A stretch of DNA of 64,000 bases, taken from NCBI RefSeq assembly GCF_051401765.1, contig NW_027480482.1, forward strand, positions 1,488,001-1,552,000, given 5' to 3'. The DNA is from Calliopsis andreniformis (taxonomy: Eukaryota > Arthropoda > Insecta > Hymenoptera > Andrenidae). This document shows positions 54,239 through 64,000 of the stretch, piece by piece (within the stretch, counting starts at the first letter, position 1; every line of letters begins with the position of its first letter). The notes under the pieces are model-generated. The model was not told the origin of the DNA. It searched no databases and saw nothing but the letters and a program-made list of their open reading frames with translations. A program made the translations under genes and the position numbers.

Positions 54239-57200
54239 AAATCTGTGAATTGCGGATATTCTATTTTGGATTGAGGATTGACAATTGATTTTTGAGGACT
54301 GAGGGCTGAAGATTGAGGATTCAGGATTGAGGACTCGGGATTGAGGTTTGAGGACTGAGGACGGAGGATTGAAGATTCAGGATTGAGGATTGAAGATTGA
54401 GAATTTAGGATTGAGGATTGAACATCGAGGACTGAGCGTTCAGGGTTGAGTGATGTGAATTGATGTTTGTGGATAGAGATTTAAAGATTGCAGATTGAGT
54501 ATTGAGTATTGAAAACTGTGCCTTGAGGATATTCCATTGGGGATTGAGGACTGACAACTGATTGTTGAGGACTGAGGGCTGAAGATTGAGAATGCAGGAT
54601 TGAGGATTCAGAATTGAGGCTTGAGGACTGAGGATTGAGGATTGAGGATTGAGGATTGAGGATTGAGGATTGAGGATTGAAGATTGAGTATTGAGGATTG
54701 AAGATTGAGGATTGAGGATTGAGGATTGAGGTTTGAGGACTGAGGATTGAGGGTTGAGGACTGAGGATTGAGGTTTGAGGATTGAAGATTGAGGATTGAG
54801 GATTGAGTGTTGTGGATTGAGGACGAGGACTCATGGTTGAGTATTGATGTTTGAGTTCTGAGGATTGAGGATTGAGGATTGAGGATTGAGAATTGAGGAT
54901 TGAGGATTGAGGATTGAAGGTTGAGGATTGGGTATTGAGGATTGAAGAATGAGGATTGAGGATTGAGGATAGAGGATTGAGGATTGAAGATTGAGTATTG
55001 AGGATTGAAGATTGAGGATTGAGGATTGAGTATTGAATATTGAGGATTTGGGACTGAGGATTGAAGATTGAGGATTGATGATAGAGGATTGAGAATTGAG
55101 GGTTGAGGATTGAGGATCGAAGATTGAGGATTGGGTATTCAGGATTGAAGAATGAGGGTTGAGGATTGAAATCTGTGAATTGAGGATATTCTATTGAGGA
55201 TTGAGGATTGACAATTGATTTTTGAGGACTGAGGGCTGAAGATTGAGGATTCAGGATTGAGGATTCGGGATTGAGGTTTGAGGACTGAGGATTGAGGGTT
55301 GAGGATTGAGGATTGAGGATTGAGGATTGAGGATTGAGGATTGAATATTGAATATTGATGATAGAAGATTGAGGATCGAGGATTGAGGGTTGTGGATTGA
55401 GGACGAGGACTGAGGGTTGAGTATTGATGTTTGAGGTCTGAGGATTGAGGATTGAGGATTGAGAATTGAGGATTGAGGATTGAGGATTGAGGATTGAAGA
55501 TTGAGGATAGGGTGTTGAGGATTGAAGAATGAGGATTGAGGATTGAGAATTGAGGATTGAGGATTGAAGATTGAGTATTGAGGATTGAAGATTGAGGATT
55601 GAGGATTGAGTATTGAAGATTGAGTATTTGGGACTGAGGATTGAAGATTGAGGATTGATGATTGAGGATTGAGTATTGAGGATTAAGTATTGAGGATAGA
55701 AGATTGAGGATTAGGGACTGAGGATTGAAGTTTGAGGGTTGAGGATTGAGGATTGAGGATTGACGCTTGAGGATTGAGGATTGAGGATGGAGGATTCAGG
55801 ATTGAGGACTGTGGATTGAATATTGAGGATTGAAGATAGAGGATTGAGGATTGAGGGTTGAGGATTGAGGACGAGGACTGACGGTTGAGGATTGAGGACT
55901 GAGGATTGACGATTGAGTATTGAAGATTGAGGATTGATTACTGAGGACTGAGGATTGAGGATTGAGGATTGAGGATTGAGGATTGAGGATGGAGGATTGA
56001 GGATTGAAGATTCAGTATTGAGGATTGAAGATTGAGAATTGTGGATTGAGGATTGAACATTGAGGGCTGAGCGTTCAGGGTTGAGTGATGAGAATTGATG
56101 TTTGTGGATAGAGATTTGAGGATTGCAGATCGAGTATTGAGTATTGAAAACTGTGACTTGAGGATATTCTATTGGGGATTGAGGATTGACAACTGATTGT
56201 TGAGGACTGAGGGCTGAAGATTGAGGATACAGGATTGAGGATTCAGAATTGAGGTTTGTGGACTGAGGACTGAGGATTGAGGATTGAGGATTGAGGATTG
56301 AGGATTGAGGATTGAAGGTTGAGGATTGGGTATTGAGGATTGAACATTGAGGACTGAGGATTGAGTATTGAGGATTGAGGATTGAGGATTGAAGATTGAA
56401 TATTGATGATTGAAGATTGAGGATCGAGGATTGAGGGTTGTGTATTGAGGACGAGGACTGAGGGTTGAGTATTGGTGTTTGAGGTCTGAGGATTGAGGAT
56501 TGAGGATCGAGAATTGAGGGTTCAGGATTGAAGATTGAAGATTGGGGATTGGGTGTTGAGGATTGAAGAATGAGTATTGAGGATTGAGGATTGAGGATTG
56601 AGGATGGAAGATGGAGTATTGAGGATTGAGGATTGAGGATTGAGGATTGAGGATTGAGGATTGAGGATTGAGGATTGAGGATTGCGGATTGAGGATTGAA
56701 GATTGAGTATTGAGGTTTGAAGATTGAGGATTGAGGATTGAGGATTGAGGATTGAGGATTAAAGATTGAGGATTGAGGATTGAGGATTGAGGATTGAGGA
56801 TCGAGGATTGAAGATTGAATATTGATGATTGAAGATTGAGTATTGAGGATTGAGGGTTGTGGATTGAGGACAAGGACTGAGGGTTGAATATTGATGTTTG
56901 AGGTCTGAGGATGGAGGATTGAGCATTGTGAATTGAGGATTGAGGATTGAGGATTGAAGATTGAGGATTGGGTATTGAGGATTGAAGAATGAGGATTGAG
57001 GATTGAGTATTGAAGATTGAGGATTGTTTACTGAGGACTGAGGATTGAGGATTGAGGATTGAGGATTGAGGATTGAGGATTGAGGATTGAGGATTGAAGA
57101 TTGAGGATTGGGTATTGAGGATTGAACATTGAGGTTTGAGGATTGAGTATTGAGGATTGAGGATTGAGGATTGAAGATTGAATATTGATGATTGAAGATT

Positions 57201-58011
57201 CAGGATTGAGGATTGAGAGTTGTGGATTGAGGACGAGGACTCAGGGTTGAGTATTGATGTTTGAGTTCTGAGGATTGAGGATTGAGGATTGAGAATTGAG
57301 GATTGTGGATTGAGGATTGAAGATTAAGCATTGGGTATTGAGGACTGAAGAATGAGGATTGAGCATTGAGGATAGAGGAATGAGGATTGAAGATTGAGTA
57401 TTGAGGATTGAAGATTGAGGATTGAGGATTGAGTATTGAAGATTGAGGATTTGGGACTGAGGATTGAAGATTGAGGATTGATGATTGTGTATTGAGGATT
57501 GAGGATTGAGGATTGAGGATTGAGGATTGAAGATTGAGGATTGGGTATTGAGGATTGAACATTGAGGTTTGAGGATTGAGTATTGAGGATTGAGGATTGA
57601 GGATTGAAGATTGAATATCGATGATTGAAGATTCAGGATCGAGGATTGAGGGTTGTGGATTGAGGACGAGGACTCAGGGTTGAGTAATGATGTTTGAGTT
57701 CTGAGGATTGACGATTGAGGATTGAGAATTGAGGATTGTGGATTGAGGATTGAAGATTGAGGATTGGGTATTGAGGATTGAAGAATGAGGATTGAGGATT
57801 GAGGATAGAGGACTGAGGATTGAAGATTGAGTATTGAGGATTGAAGGTTGAGGATTGAGGATTGAGTATTGAAGATTGAGGATTTGGGACTGAGGGTTGA
57901 AGATTGAGGATTCATGATTGAGGATTGAGGATTGAGGATTGAGGATTGAGGATTGAGGATTGAAGATTGAGGATTGGGTATTGAGGATTGAAGAATGAGG
58001 GTTGAGGATTG
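54239..58011 (+). repeat. Higher-order repeat unit 8, short variant (islands A1-B2-A4-B5)
   Basis: Islands lie at A1 54239, B2 54512, A4 55169 and B5 56147. At 3,773 bp it is about half length. The A1-to-B spacing of 273 bp is kept, but the B island is subtype B2 (ccttgagg with ttaaag), so an exchange near 54,430 replaced B1 with B2. B5 (gattgcagatcgag) occurs only here and at 63,079. It holds no gene. Confidence 0.82.
54430..56660 (+). repeat. Segmental duplication SD4, copy a (pairs with about 61,075-63,592)
   Basis: Offset 6,645 bp, becoming 6,932 after a 287-bp segment found only in the partner. Variants private to the pair include gattgagaatgcagg (about 54,585 and 61,230), gaggcttgaggactg, and gattgaatattgagg near 55,033. 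Confidence 0.8.
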
Positions 58012-60617
58012 AAATCTGTGAATTGCGGATATTCTATTTTGGATTGAGGATTGACAATTGATTTTTGAGGACTGAGGGCTGAAGATTGAGGATTCAGGAT
58101 TGAGGACTCGGGATTGAGGTTTGAGGACTGAGGACGGAGGATTGAAGATTCAGGATTGAGGATTGAAGATTGAGAATTTAGGATTGAGGATTGAACATTG
58201 AGGACTGAGTGTTCAGGGTTGAGTGATGAGAATTGATGTTTGTGGATAGAGATTTGAAGATTGCAGATTGAGTATTGAGAATTGAAAACTGTGACTTGAG
58301 GATATTCTATTGGGGATTGAGGATTGACAACTGATTGTTGAGGACTGAGGGCTGAACATTGAGGATGCAGGATTGAGGATTCAGAATTGAGGTTTGAGGA
58401 CTGAGGATTGAGGATTGAGGATTGAGGATTGAGGATTGAGGATTGAGGATTGAAGGTTGAGGTTTGGGTATTGAGGATTGAACATTGAGGATTGAGGGTT
58501 GAGTATTGAGGATTGAGGATTGAGGATTGAAGATTGAATATTGATGATAGAAGATTGAGGATCTAGGATTGAGGGTTGTGGATTGAGGACGAGGACTGAG
58601 GGTTGAGTATTGATGTTTGAGGTCTGAGGATTGGGGATTGAGGATTGAGAATTGAGGATTGAGGATTGAGGATTGAGGATTGAAGATTGAGGTTTGGGTG
58701 TTGAGGATTGAAGAATGAGGATTGAGGATTGAGGATTGAGGATTGAGGATTGAGGATTGAAGATTGAGTATTGCGGATTGAAGATTGAGGATTGAGGATT
58801 GAGGATTGAGGATTGAGGATCGAGGATTGAAGGTTGAGTATTGAGGATTGAAGATTGAGGACTGAGGATTGAGGATTGAGGATTGAGGATTGAGGATTGA
58901 GGATTGAAGATTGAGTATTGAGGGTTGAAGATTGCGGACTGAGGATTGAGGATTGAGGTTTGAGGATTAAAGATTGAGGATTGTGGATTGAGGATTGAAG
59001 ATTGAATATTGATGATTGAAGATTGAGGATTGACGATTGAGGGTTGTGGATTGAGGACGAGGACTGAGGGTTGAATATTGACGTTCGATGTCTGAGGATT
59101 GTGGATTGAGGATTGAGGATTGAAGATTGAGTATTGAGGATTGAAGATTGAGGATTGAGGATTGAGTATTGAAGATTGAGGATTTGGGACAGAGTATTGA
59201 AGGTTGAGGTTTGAGGATTGAGGATTGAGGATTGACGCTTGAGGATTGAGGATTGAGGATGGAGGATAGAAGAGAGAGGACTGAGTATTGTGGATTGAAG
59301 AATGAGGATTGAGGTTTGAGGATTGAGGATTGAGGATTGAAGACTAGGTATAGAGGATTGAGGATTGAGGATTGAGGATTGAAGATTGAGTATTGAGGAT
59401 TGAAGATTGAGGATTAAGGATTGAGTATTGAAGATTGAGTATTGGGTGTTGAGGATTGAGGAATGAGGATTGAGGATTGAGGACTGAGGATTGAGGATTG
59501 AGGATTGAGGATTGAGGATTGAGGATTGAATATTGATGATTGAAGGTTGAGGATTGAGGATTGAGTGTTGTGGATTGAGGACAAGGACTGAGGGTTGAAT
59601 ATTGATGTTTGAGGTCTGAGGATTGAGGATTGAGGATTGAGAATTGAGGATTGAGGATTGAGGATTGAAGATTGAGGATTGGGTATTGAGGATTGAAGAA
59701 TGAGGATTGAGGATTGAGGATTGAGGATTGAAGATTGCAGATTGTGTATTGAGGATTGAAGACAGAGTATTGAGGATTGAGGATTGAGGATTGAGCATTG
59801 AGGATTGAGGGTTGAGGATTGAGGATTGAAGATAGAGTATTGAGGATTGAAGACTGACGATTGAGGATTGAGGATTGAGGATTGAGGATTGAGGATTGAA
59901 GATTGAGTAATGAGGATTGAAAATAGAGGATTGAGGGTTGAGGATTGAGGATTGAAGATTGAGGATTGAGGATTGAATATTGAGTATTGAGGATTGAAGG
60001 TTGAGGATTGAGTATTGAGGATTGAGGATTGAGGATTGAGGATTGAAGATTGAGGATTGGGGATTGAGGATTGACAATTGAAGTTTGAGTATTGAGGATT
60101 GAGAATTGAGGATTGATTATTGAAGATTGAGTATTGAGGATTGAAGATTGTGGATTGAGGATTGAGGATTGAGGATTGAGGATGAGGGCTGATTGTTCAG
60201 GATTGAGGTTTGAGGACTGAGGGCTGAGGATTGAGGATTGCGAATAGAGGATTGAGGATTGAGGATTGAAGATTGAGGATTGGGTATTGAGGATTGAAGA
60301 ATGAGGGTTGATGATTGAAATCTGTGAATTGAGGATATTCTATTGAGGATTGAGGATTGACAATTGATTTTTGAGGACTGAGGGCTGAAGATTGAGGATT
60401 CAGGATTGAGGACTCGGGATTGAGGTTTGAGGACTGAGGATTGAGGTTTGAGGATTGAGGATTGAGGATTGGGGATTGTGGATTGAAGATTGAGTATTGA
60501 GGATTGAAGATTGAGGATTGAGGATTGAGGATTGAGGATTGAGTATCGAGGATAGAAGATTGAGGATTGGGGACTGAGGATTGAAGATTGAGGGTTGAGG
60601 ATTGAGGATTGAGGATT

Positions 60618-60785
60618 GACGCTTGAGGATTGAGGATTGAGGATGGAGGATAGAAGAGAGAGGACTGAGTGTTGAGGATTGAAGAATGAGGATTGAGGAT
60701 TGACGCTTGAGGATTGAGGATTGAGGATGGAGGATAGAAGAGAGAGGACTGAGTGTTGAGGATTGAAGAATGAGGATTGAGTAAT
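60618..60785 (+). repeat. 84-bp tandem duplication of the D motif
   Basis: gacgcttgagg at 60,618 recurs at 60,702 in an apparently identical 84-bp (12-heptamer) copy. The whole doublet recurs at 63,623-63,790, so it arose before the 3,005-bp duplication that copied it. Confidence 0.85.
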
Positions 60786-61074
60786 GAGGATTGAGGATTG
60801 AGGATTGAAGATTGAGGATTGAGGATTGAGGATTGAGAATTGAGAATTGGGGTTGAGGACTGAGGGTTTAGGATTGAGGATTGAGGAACGAGAATTGAGG
60901 ATTGAGGATTGAGGACTGAGGATTGACGATTGAGTATTGAAGATTGAGGAATGATTACTGAGGATTGAGGATTGGGGATTGAGGATTGAGGTTTGAGGAC
61001 TGAGGATTGAGGATTGAAGATTCAGTATTGGGGATTGAAGAGTGAGAATTGAGGATTGAGGATTGAACATTGAG

Positions 61075-63592
61075 GACTGAGCGTTCAGGGTTGAGTGATG
61101 TGAATTGATGTTTGTGGATAGAGATTTAAAGATTGCAGATTGAGTATTGAGTATTGAAAACTGTGCCTTGAGGATATTCCATTGGGGATTGAGGACTGAC
61201 AACTGATTGTTGAGGACTGAGGGCTGAAGATTGAGAATGCAGGATTGAGGATTCAGAATTGAGGCTTGAGGACTGAGGATTGAGGATTGAGGATTGAGGA
61301 TTGAGGATTGAGGATTGAGGATTGAAGATTGAGTATTGAGGATTGAAGATTGAGGATTGAGGATTGAGGATTGAGGTTTGAGGACTGAGGATTGAGGGTT
61401 GAGGACTGAGGATTGAGGTTTGAGGATTGAAGATTGAGGATTGAGGATTGAGTGTTGTGGATTGAGGACGAGGACTCATGGTTGAGTATTGATGTTTGAG
61501 TTCTGAGGATTGAGGATTGAGGATTGAGGATTGAGAATTGAGGATTGAGGATTGAGGATTGAAGGTTGAGGATTGGGTATTGAGGATTGAAGAATGAGGA
61601 TTGAGGATTGAGGATAGAGGATTGAGGATTGAAGATTGAGTATTGAGGATTGAAGATTGAGGATTGAGGATTGAGTATTGAATATTGAGGATTTGGGACT
61701 GAGGATTGAAGATTGAGGATTGATGATAGAGGATTGAGAATTGAGGGTTGAGGATTGAGGATCGAAGATTGAGGATTGGGTATTCAGGATTGAAGAATGA
61801 GGGTTGAGGATTGAAATCTGTGAATTGAGGATATTCTATTGAGGATTGAGGATTGACAATTGATTTTTGAGGACTGAGGGCTGAAGATTGAGGATTCAGG
61901 ATTGAGGATTCGGGATTGAGGTTTGAGGACTGAGGATTGAGGGTTGAGGATTGAGGATTGAGGATTGAGGATTGAGGATTGAGGATTGAATATTGAATAT
62001 TGATGATAGAAGATTGAGGATCGAGGATTGAGTGTTGTGGATTGAGGACGAGGACTGAGGGTTGAGTATTGATGTTTGAGGTCTGAGGATTGAGGATTGA
62101 GGATTGAGAATTGAGGATTGAGGATTGAGGATTGAGGATTGAAGATTGAGGATAGGGTGTTGAGGATTGAAGAATGAGGATTGAGGATTGAGAATTGAGG
62201 ATTGAGGATTGAAGATTGAGTATTGAGGATTGAAGATTGAGGATTGAGGATTGAGTATTGAAGATTGAGTATTTGGGACTGAGGATTGAAGATTGAGGAT
62301 TGATGATTGAGGATTGAGGATTGAGCATTGAGGATTGAGGATTGAAGATTGAGGATTGGGTATTGAGAATTGAAGAATGCGGGTTGAGGATTGAAATCTG
62401 TGAATTGAGGATATTCTATTGAGGATTGAGGATTGACAATTGATTTTTGAGGACTGAGGGCTGAAGATTGAGGATTCAGGATTGAGGATTCGGGATTGCT
62501 GTTTATGGACTGAGGATTGAGGGTTGAGTATTGAGGATTGAGGATTGAGGATTGAGCATTGAAGATTGAGTATTGAGGATTGAAGATTGAGGATTGAGGA
62601 TTGAGTATTGAGGATTAAGTATTGAGGATAGAAGATTGAGGATTAGGGACTGAGGATTGAAGTTTGAGGGTTGAGGATTGAGGATTGAGGATTGACGCTT
62701 GAGGATTGAGGATTGAGGATGGAGGATTCAGGATTGAGGACTGTGGATTGAATATTGAGGATTGAAGATAGAGGATTGAGGATTGAGGGTTGAGGATTGA
62801 GGACGAGGACTGACGGTTGAGGATTGAGGACTGAGGATTGACGATTGAGTATTGAAGATTGAGGATTGATTACTGAGGACTGAGGATTGAGGATTGAGGA
62901 TTGAGGATTGAGGATTGAGGATGGAGGATTGAGGATTGAAGATTCAGTATTGAGGATTGAAGATTGAGAATTGTGGATTGAGGATTGAACATTGAGGGCT
63001 GAGCGTTCAGGGTTGAGTGATGAGAATTGATGTTTGTGGATAGAGATTTGAGGATTGCAGATCGAGTATTGAGTATTGAAAACTGTGACTTGAGGATATT
63101 CTATTGGGGATTGAGGATTGACAACTGATTGTTGAGGACTGAGGGCTGAAGATTGAGGATACAGGATTGAGGATTCAGAATTGAGGTTTGTGGACTGAGG
63201 ACTGAGGATTGAGGATTGAGGATTGAGGATTGAGGATTGAGGATTGAAGGTTGAGGATTGGGTATTGAGGATTGAACATTGAGGACTGAGGATTGAGTAT
63301 TGAGGATTGAGGATTGAGGATTGAAGATTGAATATTGATGATTGAAGATTGAGGATCGAGGATTGAGGGTTGTGTATTGAGGACGAGGACTGAGGGTTGA
63401 GTATTGGTGTTTGAGGTCTGAGGATTGAGGATTGAGGATCGAGAATTGAGGGTTCAGGATTGAAGATTGAAGATTGAGGATTGGGTGTTGAGGATTGAAG
63501 AATGAGTATTGAGGATTGAGGATTGAGGATTGAGGATGGAAGATGGAGTATTGAGGATTGAGGATTGAGGATTGAGGATTGAGGATTGAGGA
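61075..63592 (+). repeat. Segmental duplication SD4, copy b, with 287 extra bp
   Basis: Partner of 54,430-56,660. The extra 287 bp (41 heptamers, about 62,320-62,610) contain an A-type island with two private changes, aatgcgggttg and gctgtttatgg. They look like a diverged repeat of the preceding A4 segment 580 bp upstream. Confidence 0.78.
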
Positions 63593-63594
63593 TT

Positions 63595-64000
63595 GAGGGT
63601 TGAGGATTGAGGATTGAGGATTGACGCTTGAGGATTGAGGATTGAGGATGGAGGATAGAAGAGAGAGGACTGAGTGTTGAGGATTGAAGAATGAGGATTG
63701 AGGATTGACGCTTGAGGATTGAGGATTGAGGATGGAGGATAGAAGAGAGAGGACTGAGTGTTGAGGATTGAAGAATGAGGATTGAGTAATGAGGATTGAG
63801 GATTGAGGATTGAAGATTGAGGATTGAGGATTGAGGATTGAGAATTGAGAATTGGGGTTGAGGACTGAGGGTTTAGGATTGAGGATTGAGGAACGAGAAT
63901 TGAGGATTGAGGATTGAGGACTGAGGATTGACGATTGAGTATTGAAGATTGAGGAATGATTACTGAGGATTGAGGATTGGGGATTGAGGATTGAGGTTTG
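63595..64000 (+). repeat. Start of a second copy of a 3,005-bp higher-order repeat
   Basis: It matches 60,590-60,995 at a constant offset of 3,005 bp, including the 84-bp doublet, gagaattgagaattgggg and gatttaggattg-type variants, and it is cut by the window end. If the period holds, the next B2 core should lie at about 64,162. Confidence 0.8.

Larger units (their letters stand above)
1..64000 (+). repeat. Heptanucleotide satellite array, unit GGATTGA, spanning the whole window
   Basis: Every part of the window can be cut into 7-bp units close to GGATTGA, roughly 9,100 of them. Common single-base variants are AGATTGA, GTATTGA, GGACTGA, GGTTTGA, GGGTTGA, GGATAGA, GGAATGA and GCATTGA. Runs of five to ten perfect units occur, for example around 9,715-9,780 and 45,718-45,785. 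The + strand is G/A/T-rich with C confined to variant units, so strand asymmetry is extreme and constant. I saw no TCAATCC run on the + strand, so no segment is inverted. Neither array end lies in the window. There is no unique sequence, mobile element, RNA gene or credible promoter. Seen directly: the repeat and its variants. Inferred: satellite DNA, most likely of a eukaryotic chromosome. I do not recognise the unit as a named satellite family. Confidence 0.97.
58012..64000 (+). repeat. Higher-order repeat unit 9, incomplete at the window end (islands A1-B1-A2-B2-A4-A6-B5)
   Basis: Islands lie at A1 58012, B1 58285, A2 60318, B2 61157, A4 61814, A6 62394 and B5 63079. The first half follows the canonical order, and from about 61,070 the unit repeats the unit 8 module. 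It carries 287 extra bp (41 heptamers) around 62,320-62,610, containing a second A-type island found nowhere else (A6, with aatgcgggttg). From 63,595 the sequence restarts what is seen at 60,590 and runs on past the window. It holds no gene. Confidence 0.82.

Noticed and set aside
1..64000. A giant repeat protein with SSILNPQ heptads
   Set aside because: Stops interrupt every minus frame at intervals of about 0.2-2.7 kb at homologous variant sites, and there is no non-repeat N- or C-terminal region.
1..64000. CRISPR-like array (islands as repeats, heptamer runs as spacers)
   Set aside because: Islands are about 1 kb apart and 120-200 bp long, the material between them is itself repetitive, and there are no cas genes.
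1..64000. GAGG/AGGA cores as ribosome binding sites
   Set aside because: They arise from the repeat every 7 bp on the + strand, where all frames are closed.
1..64000. Functional telomere
   Set aside because: The units are too variable, the HOR structure needs recombination rather than telomerase copying, and I know of no telomere with this unit.
1..64000. Cyanobacterial STRR-type heptanucleotide repeats
   Set aside because: Those known to me are short arrays between genes. 64 kb with a 7-kb HOR is far outside that pattern, although a prokaryotic origin is not formally excluded.
1..64000. CENP-B box or another known centromere protein motif
   Set aside because: I saw no match to the CENP-B box pattern (TTCG with downstream CGGG). 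C is nearly absent from the + strand.

Overview
The whole 64 kb window is a single tandem array of one 7-bp unit, GGATTGA (TCAATCC on the other strand). I see no gene, RNA gene, transposon, CRISPR array or unique sequence anywhere in it. The array starts before base 1 and continues past base 64,000, and it runs in one orientation throughout, with the G-rich strand as the + strand. Long open reading frames exist only on the minus strand. They are a by-product of the unit: three heptamers make 21 bp, TCAATCC has no stop in any of its three frames, and all three frames read the same peptide (rotations of SSILNPQ). On the + strand the unit gives a TGA every 21 bp in every frame.

The array has clear higher-order structure. 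Runs of strongly diverged heptamers ('islands') recur in fixed order and nearly fixed spacing. I count 34 A islands (core aaatctgtgaattg) and 27 B islands (core gaaaactgtg), about one per kb. They fall into subtypes A1-A6 and B1-B5. The fullest order is A1-B1-A2-B4-A3-B3-A5, then A1 again, which defines a higher-order repeat (HOR) of about 6.7-7.5 kb. Taking A1 as the phase point, A1 occurs at 176, 7341, 13688, 25506, 32635, 40135, 47536, 54239 and 58012. The 13,688-25,505 interval is two units, because the second has lost its A1.

Most units are variants of this plan, changed by internal deletions (223, 712, 796 and 1,384 bp), a 0.86-kb tandem duplication, 84- and 91-bp local duplications, and long near-identical segments shared between non-adjacent units. 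This is the pattern expected from repeated unequal exchange or segmental duplication. The last 10 kb changes character: a B2-A4-B5 module of about 3 kb becomes prominent and seems to begin a tandem repeat of 3,005 bp at the window end.

The array keeps a 7-bp register with remarkable fidelity. Even the islands divide into heptamers. In the intervals I checked, departures from multiples of 7 are accounted for by a few recurrent 6-bp units, mainly in the C motif.

The organism cannot be named from the sequence. Length, homogeneity, single orientation and HOR organisation are most like satellite DNA of a eukaryotic chromosome (pericentromeric, centromeric, subtelomeric or heterochromatic). Short heptanucleotide arrays also exist in some bacteria, for example the STRR repeats of filamentous cyanobacteria, so a prokaryote is not strictly excluded, but 64 kb of it would be extraordinary. 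All positions, counts and offsets were read by eye and may be off by a few bases at duplication edges.
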